64,000 nucleotides of DNA from Zelonia costaricensis (taxonomy: Eukaryota > Euglenozoa > Kinetoplastea > Trypanosomatida > Trypanosomatidae): the NCBI GenBank assembly GCA_030849075.1, contig JASAOO010003525.1:29374-93373 (forward strand), written 5' to 3'. Position numbers and translations under genes: made by a program. Positions 50,588 to 60,383 of this stretch are shown one piece after another; position 1 is the stretch's first letter; each line of letters starts with the position of its first letter. The notes under the pieces were generated by a model. That model was not told where the DNA came from. It did not search any database and was given only the letters and a program-made list of their open reading frames with translations.

Positions 50588-51738
50588 GGCGAGAGCGGCG
50601 CCGCGGGACGCGGCAGCGTTCGGGGGGGGATGGCAGGAAGACTGCGACGCCTCTGGCTCCCCACGAGCGTGAGCGAAGTCGACGCCAACACCGCGTGCAC
50701 GCCCACCCGCGGTGCAAGCTCCCGTAAAACACAAAAAAAAAAACGAAGAAAAGAAAAGTGCCTTCATGACAGGCGCCTCCCCGTGGTCAAGAAAGCGGGG
50801 GCTCGCTCAGCGGCTTGGCGCTGTAGTGAAGTGCCGTGCTCTCCAGCAGCGAACCACACACGTCTCCCGGTGGGAGCGTCACGCACCCAACTCACGGAGC
50901 AGCAGCCTCAGCGCGGTGTCTCCACCGTCGGCGAATCGTGACAGAACTCGAAATGCCCAACACACACACACACATGCAAACGCACATTACCTCTGCTTCA
51001 CCTGCTGCTTCGCTGCAACACACGTACACACGCGCGTTTGATCAGTACTCTCGACCAGCACCAGAAGTGTGCCATCGAGTGCGCGAGCTGCCGACGGCGA
51101 CTCACGCTGCAACAACACAGCAGGGCAGGGAGAACAACAAGGAAACGACGGACCCCCGCCCTAAGCCGCTCCTCTGCCCCCCCCCCCCTCTGTCCATCCA
51201 AAGTGCGCCGGTCGGGTGTGTGTCGTCTCGCTGGCCTCTGTGCGTAGTCACGCCTTCTCTTCTTGTTCTTCTTTCTACATCGTCCTAGATTTGGCTCGTG
51301 CCTGCGCAGCCCCCCTCCCTCCCTCCCTCCCCGCCACGGCGAGGATCCCCCGTCTTTATCGCCGCACCGCGGTCGCTGCAACACAAACATCCACTCATAC
51401 ATACACACGCGCATTGACGTGCGGTGCAACCAGTCGGTCGATCCACCCACCCCACCCCCTCCTCCGAGCTCTGTGAAATACGTGTGCACGTTCCCGTTGC
51501 GCCGCGCACAGTGTAGCACGGCCACCCCCCCGCTCCGTATCAGCGGTGGCCGTCGCCATAGACTCGTCAGCGTCCTCGTCGTGCCCGCGCCTCTTCACCA
51601 GGCGCGTCTTCGCTTCTCACGGTGGTGTCTGTGTACGTTAGCAGGCTCCGATCAAATGAACAGGACTCGATCAACGGTAGATCGCACCACAGACACACAC
51701 ACACTGCATTTAAAAACTCTTCTTCTCCCTTTCTCACC
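50588..51738. other. Intergenic spacer, CW gene to giant gene
   Basis: No gene is supported. Notable are an A11 run at 50733-50743 within an A-rich patch (rare in this GC-rich sequence), CA tracts near 50958-50973, and C/T-rich sequence from 51170. Several AGs precede the next start (51601, 51661, 51681, 51691), so its splice acceptor was not assigned. An out-of-frame ATG at 51655 lies upstream of the proposed start. Confidence 0.55.
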
Positions 51739-54700
51739 ATGCGCGATGGGCAGCATCGCCGCATCGACGGTCATCTGGACCGCATAGAGGACTACCTGCG
51801 CGGCATGGTCCGACCGCCTCCACCGCTGTCGTCCTTGCCGCACCCACCACCGCCATCGGCATCATCGTGGTCATACCGAGGGCTCGCCGCTCTCCATGCG
51901 ACTCCGACTGAGCCACCGTCTGCAGGTCGCGTTGCCCACCGGGCCAGCGACGCGATTGCGTGGCCTGGTGGCAACATCGGCGACGTGGGACTCGTGCATC
52001 GTGGCGCCTCGACTCACCACGAGCGCACCAACCTGGGCTGTGGAAGCTACGGCAACGCAATACGACCGCCTCCTGCGTCGGTGCGGACGTCTGTCAGCTG
52101 CATCCGACCACCACCGCTGACTTCGCTGACCACAGCGCGCCCGCTGACGCCGTCTTCGGCAGCTCCGCCGCCCCCGCCTGTGCACAGGGCCGTAGCACGG
52201 CCTGCACCCCCTCCGTCGGCGAAAAGAAGCGGCACGTATTTGCGTCACAAGCACGCGTGCGCCGACAGCAGCAGCGATGGCGAGGACAAGGACAGCAGCG
52301 GTTGCAGCGCAGCCAGCACGGCGTTGGACACGGCGGGGTCGAGCCCAGTGGTGCCTGTCCTCCGGCCCCCTCCACCGACGCACGGGCACGCACGCGGCGG
52401 TGGCCCAGGTGCCGCTCTCCCATCACACGCCCACCACGCTGCTGCGGTGGAGCCGTCTGCTGGGCATCGGACGCAGCGGGCTGTGCAGCGCTCCCTCAGC
52501 CCATCACCCCTGACCTCGTCGCTGGACACAAGCACCGCAAGCCGAAGCATGGAATCGATTGTCCAGCGCCTCGAGCAGCGCTTCTGTCCACCGCCGTCCG
52601 CGATCTCCCACCACGCCAACCACGGCTCCACTCGCCCGAGTGACCTTCACCAGCACCCTCCACTCGCGGCAGGGTGGCAAGTGTCGGGAAGCGACCCGGG
52701 CGACCTTCGACTGACCAGCCTGTCACAACCCGCGGCGGAGCACGCCTCCACGCACACGGATGTGACGTCCACCCTCATCGCCGACACATCGATGCTGCAC
52801 GACAGCAGGGATGAACCGTCTTCCCTCCTCTCCTCACTCGGTGGCAGCCCAGACACAACAGGACCCGAGACCCCGTTGCGCCGACGCTACCGACGTCTCG
52901 AGGCCCTTCTCGCCTCTACCGCTGGGTCCGCACAGGCCACGCAAGAGTCCCCACTTTACACCCCTCTGGCACACCTCCCCGGGCCACACCACCTCCCGCC
53001 AGAGCCGCACTTCGCACAGCACTACGACGATCGCATCACACCACACACCACCACGTGCACCCGCAGCGACCGTCACCACGTCAGCCCCCTCCCCTCCGTG
53101 TCGATCCCTCCACCGCCACGCACCCACAAGCACATCCAGACACTCTTCCCGTACGTTGCGCCGGTCACCACCCCCACCTTGAGTCCTTCCTTCGGCGTCG
53201 ACGGCGCGGCGGCCGAACAGCAGCGCGCACCGCACGACACCCCCGCCACGCCGTCGCGCGCGGATGCCAGCGCCGGCGACGGCCTGGTGGGCAGCAGCAG
53301 CGCGGACGTGAGCCTGACCGGCATGGACGGCGTGGACGGCGCGGCGGCCGAGCAGCAGTGCGCGCCGCACGACACCCCCGCCGCGATGTGGGAGGCGGAA
53401 GGGGCAGCGGAGAGAGGGGCGGGTGTGAGGCTGAGTGTGCGCGTTTTGTCGGAGGATTCTAGGCACGTGCCGGTCACTGCAGCTGCACAGAGTGAGTCTG
53501 GCGTTGCCCTCACTGTGGGCAGTGGTACGAATGCGCAGTGGGCCGTTGGTGCGGTGGAAGAGGACGCGCTGAGCGGGCGGTGTCTGGCGACTCGCCTGCT
53601 GCCTCGGCGGTTGGAGGCAGGCCTCACTCTTCAGCTGCAAGCGCTACTGCGGCAAGAGCGGCGTCACCGGCAGTCGGTTCACAGGCGGGAAGTGGAGGGC
53701 CGCTACCTTGTGCGGCTGTGCGAGGCGGGTGATGCGGCGGAGCTCGGGCTTGCTGGTGAGCAGGGCGGCGCAGGAGACGATGGCGAAGACACGCAGACGC
53801 TCTCGAGCTGGAGTTTGTCGGCGACGGCGCCAGAGGTACTCGCGCCCGCCAGGTCGCGCGCTGCGCATCGCATGGACGCCACAGCTGCATTTCCGGGTGC
53901 TCCCGCACTGCCGGTGGCCAGCAGCAGCGGTGAAGCGGGTCAGCTGGTCAGCTGTCGTGGGAGCAGCGCCGCCAGCAGCAGTCGAGCAACCAGCACCGAC
54001 GCGGAGGCTGCACCGGCGCCACCACGGCATGCCACAGGTACGGCGGTGGCTGCCAGTCCCTCCGCCACTGCCGCACACCACGCTCCCGATGGTGCTGCCG
54101 GAGTTTGTCCTCACGCGCCCGATCGTGCGCAGACCGCCACAGTGAGTAGTTCCGCGTCTGTCTCACATGCGGCCGTGCGTGCGGCAGCGGCAGCGTTGAG
54201 CACGACGCTGTCGCCGCCGCCCCAACGGAAACGGGCATTGCACGACTCCTCTCCTGCGGCCACGAACACGGCCACGCCAGTGCCGCCGCAGCGCGTGCGT
54301 GCCGCGACGCCTACGGAGACACCGGAGAAGTGCGTGGCGAGCCGGGGCGCCACGGCGCGGCGGCGGGAACGGCGGCAGGGCCGTGCCGTCGACTCGCACG
54401 ATGCCATGACGTGCAGCGATGCATCAACTTCAGACTTCAGCAGCGCCTCCAGCACGGCAGGAGAGCAGCGTAGGAGGAAGGGTGTGGAAATGATGGGAGT
54501 CGAGCTTGCACGTCAACCACCGCTGACCAGCGCCAGGACGCCGGAGGAGACGGCGCCCGCGCGGCCTCTCGCTGATTTGTCGTCCGTCTTTGCGTCCGCG
54601 ACGACGCCACGGCCGCTGTCCGCGCTGGACCCTCAGCCGTCGCCTGGTGCCGACTTGTGGACGCTCGACACGGAGGACGGCAGCGGGGCTGACGGGACGT

Positions 54701-57700
54701 CCACCCCACGCGACGGGGCTGTGGCGGTGGCGCGTGGCGACGTCTTGACAGACGTCGCTACGAGGGCACCACGTGACGCCGGCACAGGCGAACCTCAAAG
54801 GCGGCAGCAGCATCGGCGTGACCGGTCCAGCAGCACCTCGAGCATCTCCAGCACCGACTTTACGGTGCGGCGTGCGCCTCTCGGGCCGCCGGCGCCGCAC
54901 CCCATCACGCACCGCCACCCCTCCTCCTCACGCGAGGGAAGGGCAGCCTCTCCTGGCGCCCCACGCGTCGTGCGAGACTCGCCCAGCCTCATCGACGAGG
55001 TGCGTGCACCAGCGGATGGGGCGAGCAGGCAGCAGGCGGCTTCACACCAGTCTGTTCATGTACCAGCGTCCAGCAGGGGCTCAGCGACGACACGCACGGA
55101 TGCTCCTGTGGACACGAGCAGCGGCAGCGACGCCGAGGCGCCGCGGCCGTCGCTTCAGGTTCCGCAGCCGGCGCAGCCCGCAGGAGGCGCCACCACGTCG
55201 AGCAGCAGCACCGGTGGCTCAACGACGTGGAGTGGCGTGCACTCCGCTGGCGGCACGGGTCAACGGCGGCACCCCTTGAGCGCGTCGCCAGAGCCGGTGC
55301 CCGCCTCACCTCGTCACGATCAGCAGGCGGCGATGTGCACGGCAGGCGCGGAGGCGCCCCGAACGGGTGCGACGCCTCTCGGCCAGCACTCAACTCGCGC
55401 CACGTCGCCGAGTGCGGCCTCGTCCTTCTTCTACTCTCTCCCGGCCCAGAGCACCGCACGCATGCGCAGTGGCAGCAGCCCTGCGGAGGGGGACGGCGAG
55501 GGTGGCTACGTGAGCGCCCCCGACGCCGCACACCGTCTGCATGCCTCGCCATCGCTGCAGCAGCAGCTGCTGTACGGGACCGACGTCGCCTACAGCGGGG
55601 TGACTGGAGAAGTGCGGTCCCCTCGCACCCGACAAGCAGAAGGAGCGCCGATGCCTGCTACGCGGCAGAGACGAGAAGATGCGCACCAGAAGCAGCAGCC
55701 TCGTCGCCCACGCACGGCGACGCGGCATCAGCAGCGCGCACCACCTTTGCCGGAGCCCTCCCCGTCCGCTTTCACGACCACGACGAATTCGAGTGATGAC
55801 GTGAACGCCGACCGGCCCCGCGGTGACATTCCGCAGCCCACAACGCGCGGTCGCCACCGCCAAGGCCCCGAAGACGATGACGACGAGTGGAGTGATAGTG
55901 AGGACAGTAGCGCCGGTGCGCCGGCGAGTGTGACAACCCCGGCGGCGCCCGGCGTCTCGTGGACGGTCCCGCTGGTGGGGGGCTCGAGCTACAACTCCAG
56001 CGCGGGCAGCAGTGCAGCTGGTCAGCCTCACGCGTTGCGGACAGACACGCGCGGCCCCCACCCTCACGAGCAGCACCAGCACGCGCCTCCCCATCGCCGC
56101 GGACTTCCGCCGCACCTCCGCCGTGGCCGGCCGCGTGCACGCCTGCTGACGCGTGGACTGCGTGCCGCCCTCTTCACGTCGTCCTCGTCGTCGTCGCGTT
56201 CGTCTTTACCGCGCGGAGACGGCGGTGGTGGTGGTGATTGCGCTCCACGCCGCTCCCAGCGGCACACCAACCACCCCGATGCCTCCACGGACACGGCAGC
56301 ATCGACGCTATCGGACGCGTCCGCAGCCTCGGCTCGCGCAGCTGCCGTGCCGCGGCGGACGGGCCCGTGGTACGCGACCCGCACACGCCGCCACACGGCG
56401 AAGGCAGGATCCGGTGTCGGCGCGAGTGCGAGCTCTGCTGCGCCGCCGCAGCACCGTGAGGCTCGTACACGGTCCCCCGCCACGCCGCCAGCCGCGCCTG
56501 CTACCGCCATGCGCTCGACTGCCGGCGTGGCGGTGCACGACCGCGCGTCGACTCCACCGCCTTCAGCGCTGCCCCGCACCCCGCGAACTCGCCACATGGA
56601 GATGGATGTGCCCGACTACACAGTGGCCGAGGCTGCCGGCATCACCCCCGCAAGGCTCCAACGGCTTCGGCAGGAGCGCCAGCCTTCTGGGCCGACGTAC
56701 GTGGAGCTGCTGGCGCGCGGCCGCACACTGCGGAGCAGCACCGATGCGACGCCCGTGTCGGGGCCGTCGTCCCGCGCACGCACCGCCACCACCACCTTCG
56801 CGGCATCGCGGCGCGGCACACCGCCACCGCCGACCTCAGCAGGGGCGCCGCCGCGGGTGGAGGGCACCACGCGCCCACCAACTGCCGCAGCTACCACAGC
56901 GGCAGCAGCGCACGTGCGCGGTGATCTGTACGAGACGGAAGCCCGAAGCGCACAGCCCGGCGTGAGCGCGGTAGTGTGGCGTCTGACCAGCGTCCCCATG
57001 CCTCGCACGCACGACCCCGCACCGCAGGCATCTGGTCGGCAGCAGCGGCATAACGTGGAAGTTGTGAATCACACGAAGATGCGCGAGACACTAGAAAGTG
57101 TGACACACGTCATGGACCCGCTTCCGATTCACGAAGCAGTGCACGCCCCGCTGGACCTCGTGGGCGCTCCGCCCTCCCCATGTATGGCCCCAGCAGCAGC
57201 AGCAGCAGCAGAGTCGCCACCCGGTCCCCCACTCCTGCCCACCACTGCCGTGCGCCGCCACCCGCGCGACGAGAGCGGCGGTACGGTGTCGACGCGTGGA
57301 GTGCCGAGTCCGGTAGCAGCAGCAGCTGCGCCCGATGCCTCCAGCCTACCCAGCGCGACCTCGCCGCGCTCCCCGTCTGCGTCGCGGCATGGGGAGGAGG
57401 GCGGGCGGCCGCCGAAATTGCGGGACCGGGCGATGTCCACCACGGACCCCTTCGAGCTCACGCTGGGTCTCACCGCCTCCCTCTACGGCGGTCCCAGCGC
57501 AACCCCCGCGGACTCGTCGTGCTCCAACTCCTTCGCGTTCATCGCAGGCGCCCAGCGCCGCCGATCCTCGACGCAGCTCGGCCCCGCCGCCGCGGCTGCA
57601 GCAGCGGGAGATCACCTCTTTCTCAGCGCCGCGGTACGACTGTCTACAGCGGCATCAGCGGCGGCCGCCGCGCATGCCGCACAGGCGGACAGCGCGACGG

Positions 57701-59586
57701 ACGAGGCGGACTTCGACTCGGATGAGGACGCGGCGCACGTGGGTGCTGCGGGAGGGACGGCACCGCATGCGCAGGCTACGATCTCTTCGTCGTCCTTAGT
57801 GCCGCAGTCTGACGTGCCCTCCGCGGTGCCAGCGGCGGGGCGTACCGTGTGTGAGGAAGAGGCAGACGGAGGCCTTGATGGAGGTGCGGCTGTCACGCCC
57901 GTTCGCCGCCAGCCGCGAGCCGACGTGCGCACCGCAGAGCAGAGCCCGGTGCCGCAGCCGCAGCCCGTGGCACAGCCCCCACCCCCATCCCTGCCGTCCG
58001 CCCCTTCAGCGCAACAAGACACAGCGGCCGCTGCACGAGATGAAGCGCCTTTAGCTCTTCTTCGCCCCCTTCATCCGTCCCAGGCGCAGCCGCTCTCTCT
58101 TCTCCCGTCCCCATCGCAAAGCCGGTCTGGCGTGCAGGGCGGTGCCGCTGCCTTCGCCGCACCGCCGTACGCAGACGCCGCGGTCTCCCCCCTCGCGCCC
58201 GCCTCCACCCACGCGGGGCCGTGGCTGCGTGCGGTGGACGACACGGCTCCCGCCAGCAACACCATCGCTGCTGCTCCCTCTGGTGTGGCCCGCGTGCTGC
58301 ACGAGGCCGACAGTGCGGACGCCTCTGCCATCGATCGCGGCGTCAGCGGTCGGAGCGCGAGTGCGGTCGTGAGCGCCGGCGGCAACACGGATGTTGCGCT
58401 GCTGTCGATCTTCTCTGCGCCCCTGCTGGGGCCGTCGGACCTCACCGCAGCAGCACCAGCGGCCACGGCGGCGGAGGTCCGGACGGACCGCGAGGGAAGC
58501 CGTGCAGCCGCGCACGTCGTGACAAGCCCAGCCCATCCGCCCCCGCCGCCCTCCGCCGCAGCAGCGATAGCAGCTGGCAGCTGCCCGACCCCGCAACCCC
58601 AGGGCGCCGCGCACACGCTGCCTCAGCCGATGCCAGTCCGCAGCGGCCCCCTCGCTGCTGGAGGACGCGCTGCCGTGTCGTCTGCCTCCGCTCGCCCCGC
58701 CGCGGTGGGGGCGGGGGTGGACGGCGACGCAGCGCAGCGGCGCCGAGAGGCCCTTCAGCGCCGCATTGCACAGCTGGAGGCGAATCTGCTGGAGCCGCAG
58801 CCGCAGCCCCAGTCGCCTCGCTCGCGGTTCGGCACCGGGAGCGAAGTCGATGTGGCAGAGGCGGACTACTTCGAGGGTGCTGCCGTCGGCCCCGCCGTCA
58901 GCACCTCTGCGATTGTGCGGGGTGGTGCGCGAGGCACGCGGCAGCAGCGGCAGCGTCCCGCGCACGACGCATCGGCGGGTCGTCACCGCCCACCGCCGCC
59001 CCGCGTCGCCTCCGCGCCGCCACCGATTCAGTGGGGAGCGCCCGGACCCGAGGGTGGCAGCGCCCGACGCGGCAGTGGCGGAAGTCACAGCGGGGCCGTA
59101 CGAGGCGGCCGCGGCGCAGCCCATCCGGATGCCTTGGCGAGTGTTGAGCCGTTGCCGATGGTTGCCAGCGAGCGTGCGAGCCCACAGCGGTCGTACGTCC
59201 GGCTGGGCAGCCGCGGCTTCGGCTCGGCCGCGACGTCTGCGGTGGCGTCCCCCGCCGACCCGGGCTACCGCCGCGCAACCGCGTCGTTCCTTCTTGCGGC
59301 GGACTGGCGCTACCAGCGAATGTACGTCGATGGCATGTACTTCCCCGAGGCAGAGGCCGTAGCTGACGACGCTGCGGCTGCGACAGGACGCACCTGTGAG
59401 GAGAACTCCGGCACCGACGGTGGTGGTACAGGCGCGCATGATGCGGGTCCCTCTCGCCGCACGTCAGTCGGTCACTCGTCGCACGCAGCTGCTGCTGCCA
59501 CGTCCGCGGCCCCGCGGCGGCACTCGGACGTCTCGGCAACGGCCGGCAGCACCGCCGACGTGTTTGCGTGTCGACCGCTGCCGTGA
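51739..59586 (+). CDS. Giant, mostly disordered protein of unknown function (2615 aa)
   Basis: An uninterrupted 7.8-kb frame encoding 2615 residues rich in Ala, Ser, Pro, Thr, Arg and His. It has no membrane segment, signal peptide or domain that I recognise. A few islands have globular or helical character: residues about 630-670 (GLTLQLQALLRQERRHRQ, then EGRYLVRL), about 1620-1665 (DYTVAEAAGITPARLQRLRQ), about 1770-1800 (NHTKMRETLESVTHVMDPL), a short coiled coil near 2332-2355 (REALQRRIAQLEANLLE), and a C-terminal block near 2517-2537 (FLLAADWRYQRMYVDGMYF). Seventeen residues (VDGAAAEQQ[R/C]APHDTPA) are repeated at 487-503 and 532-548. Maintenance of such a long frame shows it is a real gene. 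Scaffold or cytoskeleton-associated roles are common for such proteins in trypanosomatids, but nothing here proves one. The open frame begins at a GTG; 51739 is the first in-frame ATG. Confidence 0.8.
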   Translation: MRDGQHRRIDGHLDRIEDYLRGMVRPPPPLSSLPHPPPPSASSWSYRGLAALHATPTEPPSAGRVAHRASDAIAWPGGNIGDVGLVHRGASTHHERTNLGCGSYGNAIRPPPASVRTSVSCIRPPPLTSLTTARPLTPSSAAPPPPPVHRAVARPAPPPSAKRSGTYLRHKHACADSSSDGEDKDSSGCSAASTALDTAGSSPVVPVLRPPPPTHGHARGGGPGAALPSHAHHAAAVEPSAGHRTQRAVQRSLSPSPLTSSLDTSTASRSMESIVQRLEQRFCPPPSAISHHANHGSTRPSDLHQHPPLAAGWQVSGSDPGDLRLTSLSQPAAEHASTHTDVTSTLIADTSMLHDSRDEPSSLLSSLGGSPDTTGPETPLRRRYRRLEALLASTAGSAQATQESPLYTPLAHLPGPHHLPPEPHFAQHYDDRITPHTTTCTRSDRHHVSPLPSVSIPPPPRTHKHIQTLFPYVAPVTTPTLSPSFGVDGAAAEQQRAPHDTPATPSRADASAGDGLVGSSSADVSLTGMDGVDGAAAEQQCAPHDTPAAMWEAEGAAERGAGVRLSVRVLSEDSRHVPVTAAAQSESGVALTVGSGTNAQWAVGAVEEDALSGRCLATRLLPRRLEAGLTLQLQALLRQERRHRQSVHRREVEGRYLVRLCEAGDAAELGLAGEQGGAGDDGEDTQTLSSWSLSATAPEVLAPARSRAAHRMDATAAFPGAPALPVASSSGEAGQLVSCRGSSAASSSRATSTDAEAAPAPPRHATGTAVAASPSATAAHHAPDGAAGVCPHAPDRAQTATVSSSASVSHAAVRAAAAALSTTLSPPPQRKRALHDSSPAATNTATPVPPQRVRAATPTETPEKCVASRGATARRRERRQGRAVDSHDAMTCSDASTSDFSSASSTAGEQRRRKGVEMMGVELARQPPLTSARTPEETAPARPLADLSSVFASATTPRPLSALDPQPSPGADLWTLDTEDGSGADGTSTPRDGAVAVARGDVLTDVATRAPRDAGTGEPQRRQQHRRDRSSSTSSISSTDFTVRRAPLGPPAPHPITHRHPSSSREGRAASPGAPRVVRDSPSLIDEVRAPADGASRQQAASHQSVHVPASSRGSATTRTDAPVDTSSGSDAEAPRPSLQVPQPAQPAGGATTSSSSTGGSTTWSGVHSAGGTGQRRHPLSASPEPVPASPRHDQQAAMCTAGAEAPRTGATPLGQHSTRATSPSAASSFFYSLPAQSTARMRSGSSPAEGDGEGGYVSAPDAAHRLHASPSLQQQLLYGTDVAYSGVTGEVRSPRTRQAEGAPMPATRQRREDAHQKQQPRRPRTATRHQQRAPPLPEPSPSAFTTTTNSSDDVNADRPRGDIPQPTTRGRHRQGPEDDDDEWSDSEDSSAGAPASVTTPAAPGVSWTVPLVGGSSYNSSAGSSAAGQPHALRTDTRGPHPHEQHQHAPPHRRGLPPHLRRGRPRARLLTRGLRAALFTSSSSSSRSSLPRGDGGGGGDCAPRRSQRHTNHPDASTDTAASTLSDASAASARAAAVPRRTGPWYATRTRRHTAKAGSGVGASASSAAPPQHREARTRSPATPPAAPATAMRSTAGVAVHDRASTPPPSALPRTPRTRHMEMDVPDYTVAEAAGITPARLQRLRQERQPSGPTYVELLARGRTLRSSTDATPVSGPSSRARTATTTFAASRRGTPPPPTSAGAPPRVEGTTRPPTAAATTAAAAHVRGDLYETEARSAQPGVSAVVWRLTSVPMPRTHDPAPQASGRQQRHNVEVVNHTKMRETLESVTHVMDPLPIHEAVHAPLDLVGAPPSPCMAPAAAAAAESPPGPPLLPTTAVRRHPRDESGGTVSTRGVPSPVAAAAAPDASSLPSATSPRSPSASRHGEEGGRPPKLRDRAMSTTDPFELTLGLTASLYGGPSATPADSSCSNSFAFIAGAQRRRSSTQLGPAAAAAAAGDHLFLSAAVRLSTAASAAAAAHAAQADSATDEADFDSDEDAAHVGAAGGTAPHAQATISSSSLVPQSDVPSAVPAAGRTVCEEEADGGLDGGAAVTPVRRQPRADVRTAEQSPVPQPQPVAQPPPPSLPSAPSAQQDTAAAARDEAPLALLRPLHPSQAQPLSLLPSPSQSRSGVQGGAAAFAAPPYADAAVSPLAPASTHAGPWLRAVDDTAPASNTIAAAPSGVARVLHEADSADASAIDRGVSGRSASAVVSAGGNTDVALLSIFSAPLLGPSDLTAAAPAATAAEVRTDREGSRAAAHVVTSPAHPPPPPSAAAAIAAGSCPTPQPQGAAHTLPQPMPVRSGPLAAGGRAAVSSASARPAAVGAGVDGDAAQRRREALQRRIAQLEANLLEPQPQPQSPRSRFGTGSEVDVAEADYFEGAAVGPAVSTSAIVRGGARGTRQQRQRPAHDASAGRHRPPPPRVASAPPPIQWGAPGPEGGSARRGSGGSHSGAVRGGRGAAHPDALASVEPLPMVASERASPQRSYVRLGSRGFGSAATSAVASPADPGYRRATASFLLAADWRYQRMYVDGMYFPEAEAVADDAAAATGRTCEENSGTDGGGTGAHDAGPSRRTSVGHSSHAAAAATSAAPRRHSDVSATAGSTADVFACRPLP
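53197..53382 (+). repeat. Internal 51-bp coding repeat, two copies
   Basis: The 17-codon unit at 53197-53247 recurs at 53332-53382 within the giant gene; the peptides differ at one residue (Arg/Cys). The spacing is 135 bp, a multiple of three. Confidence 0.85.
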
Positions 59587-60383
59587 CCCGCGCGTACGTG
59601 CGTGCGTGCGTGCGAGCGCCCATTCTTGCGCTTGTCTGTGCTGGGCTCGAGTGTCACGCTTTTTCTTCACCACTTCGCACGCGCTTCGTGCGCGCGGCCT
59701 CTGCAGAGCGCACGCCATTCCTGAAACATGCGTATCAACACACGAACGAGTGCATGCGGCAGGCGGAGGAGAAACCGAGCTGCGGCGCTTGCACAGCCAC
59801 TTCGAAGAGGAACCTGACGCTGCTGCACGCCTCCCCCTCCCTTCCTCTTTCTTGCCTTCCCAGCCTATGCGTCTGCACCGGTGCGCCTTGTCTGACCACA
59901 TTGCCGCATCTTCCACCCCCATCTCCACCTGACCGGCGGCACTTCCGGCTGACTTCACGATCCCGCGACCCCACCCCACCTCACCCCTCCCCGTCTTGCT
60001 CTTGACAACGGCCCCTTTCCTTTGTGACTCACCACGCTGTATCCACCGCAGGATACCCACCTCTATCCACGCTACTCCACCCCCTCCTCCTCCTCCTCTC
60101 CCGTCACTACCAAAGCTGCACCGCGCAACCTGCCCCGCTCCCCACCGTTCATCACCATCGCCGTCCTTAACGTGCCTTCATTTCTTCCCAACTACTCCTC
60201 CTCCCCCTCCTCCGCCTCGCGGCTCGTCCTCCCGCGTTCCGCTTGTGCCTGTGTGTGTGTGTGTGTGTGTGTGTCTGCTCTACCGTCCCTTCCCAAGCGT
60301 GGGTCTACCATCCCTGTCAACCTCGGCTCCGTCCGCCAACGCCTCACCATCACACGCGTGAGGGCACCTGGAGGTCACCGATC
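59587..60383. other. Intergenic spacer, giant gene to CTL gene
   Basis: No gene is supported. A long C/T-rich region (about 60060-60240), a GT tract (60252-60274) and a candidate acceptor at 60296-60297 precede the next gene. Confidence 0.6.
60178..60297 (+). promoter_or_regulatory. Predicted spliced-leader acceptor for the CTL-like gene
   Basis: A T/C-rich tract, interrupted by a (GT)n run, continues to CCTTCCCAAG, the first AG, at 60296-60297. The ATG at 60384 is the first downstream. Confidence 0.45.

Noticed and set aside
58051..59439. 462-codon open frame on the - strand
   Set aside because: Antisense shadow of the giant gene; Arg/Gly/Ala-rich with no sign of a real protein.
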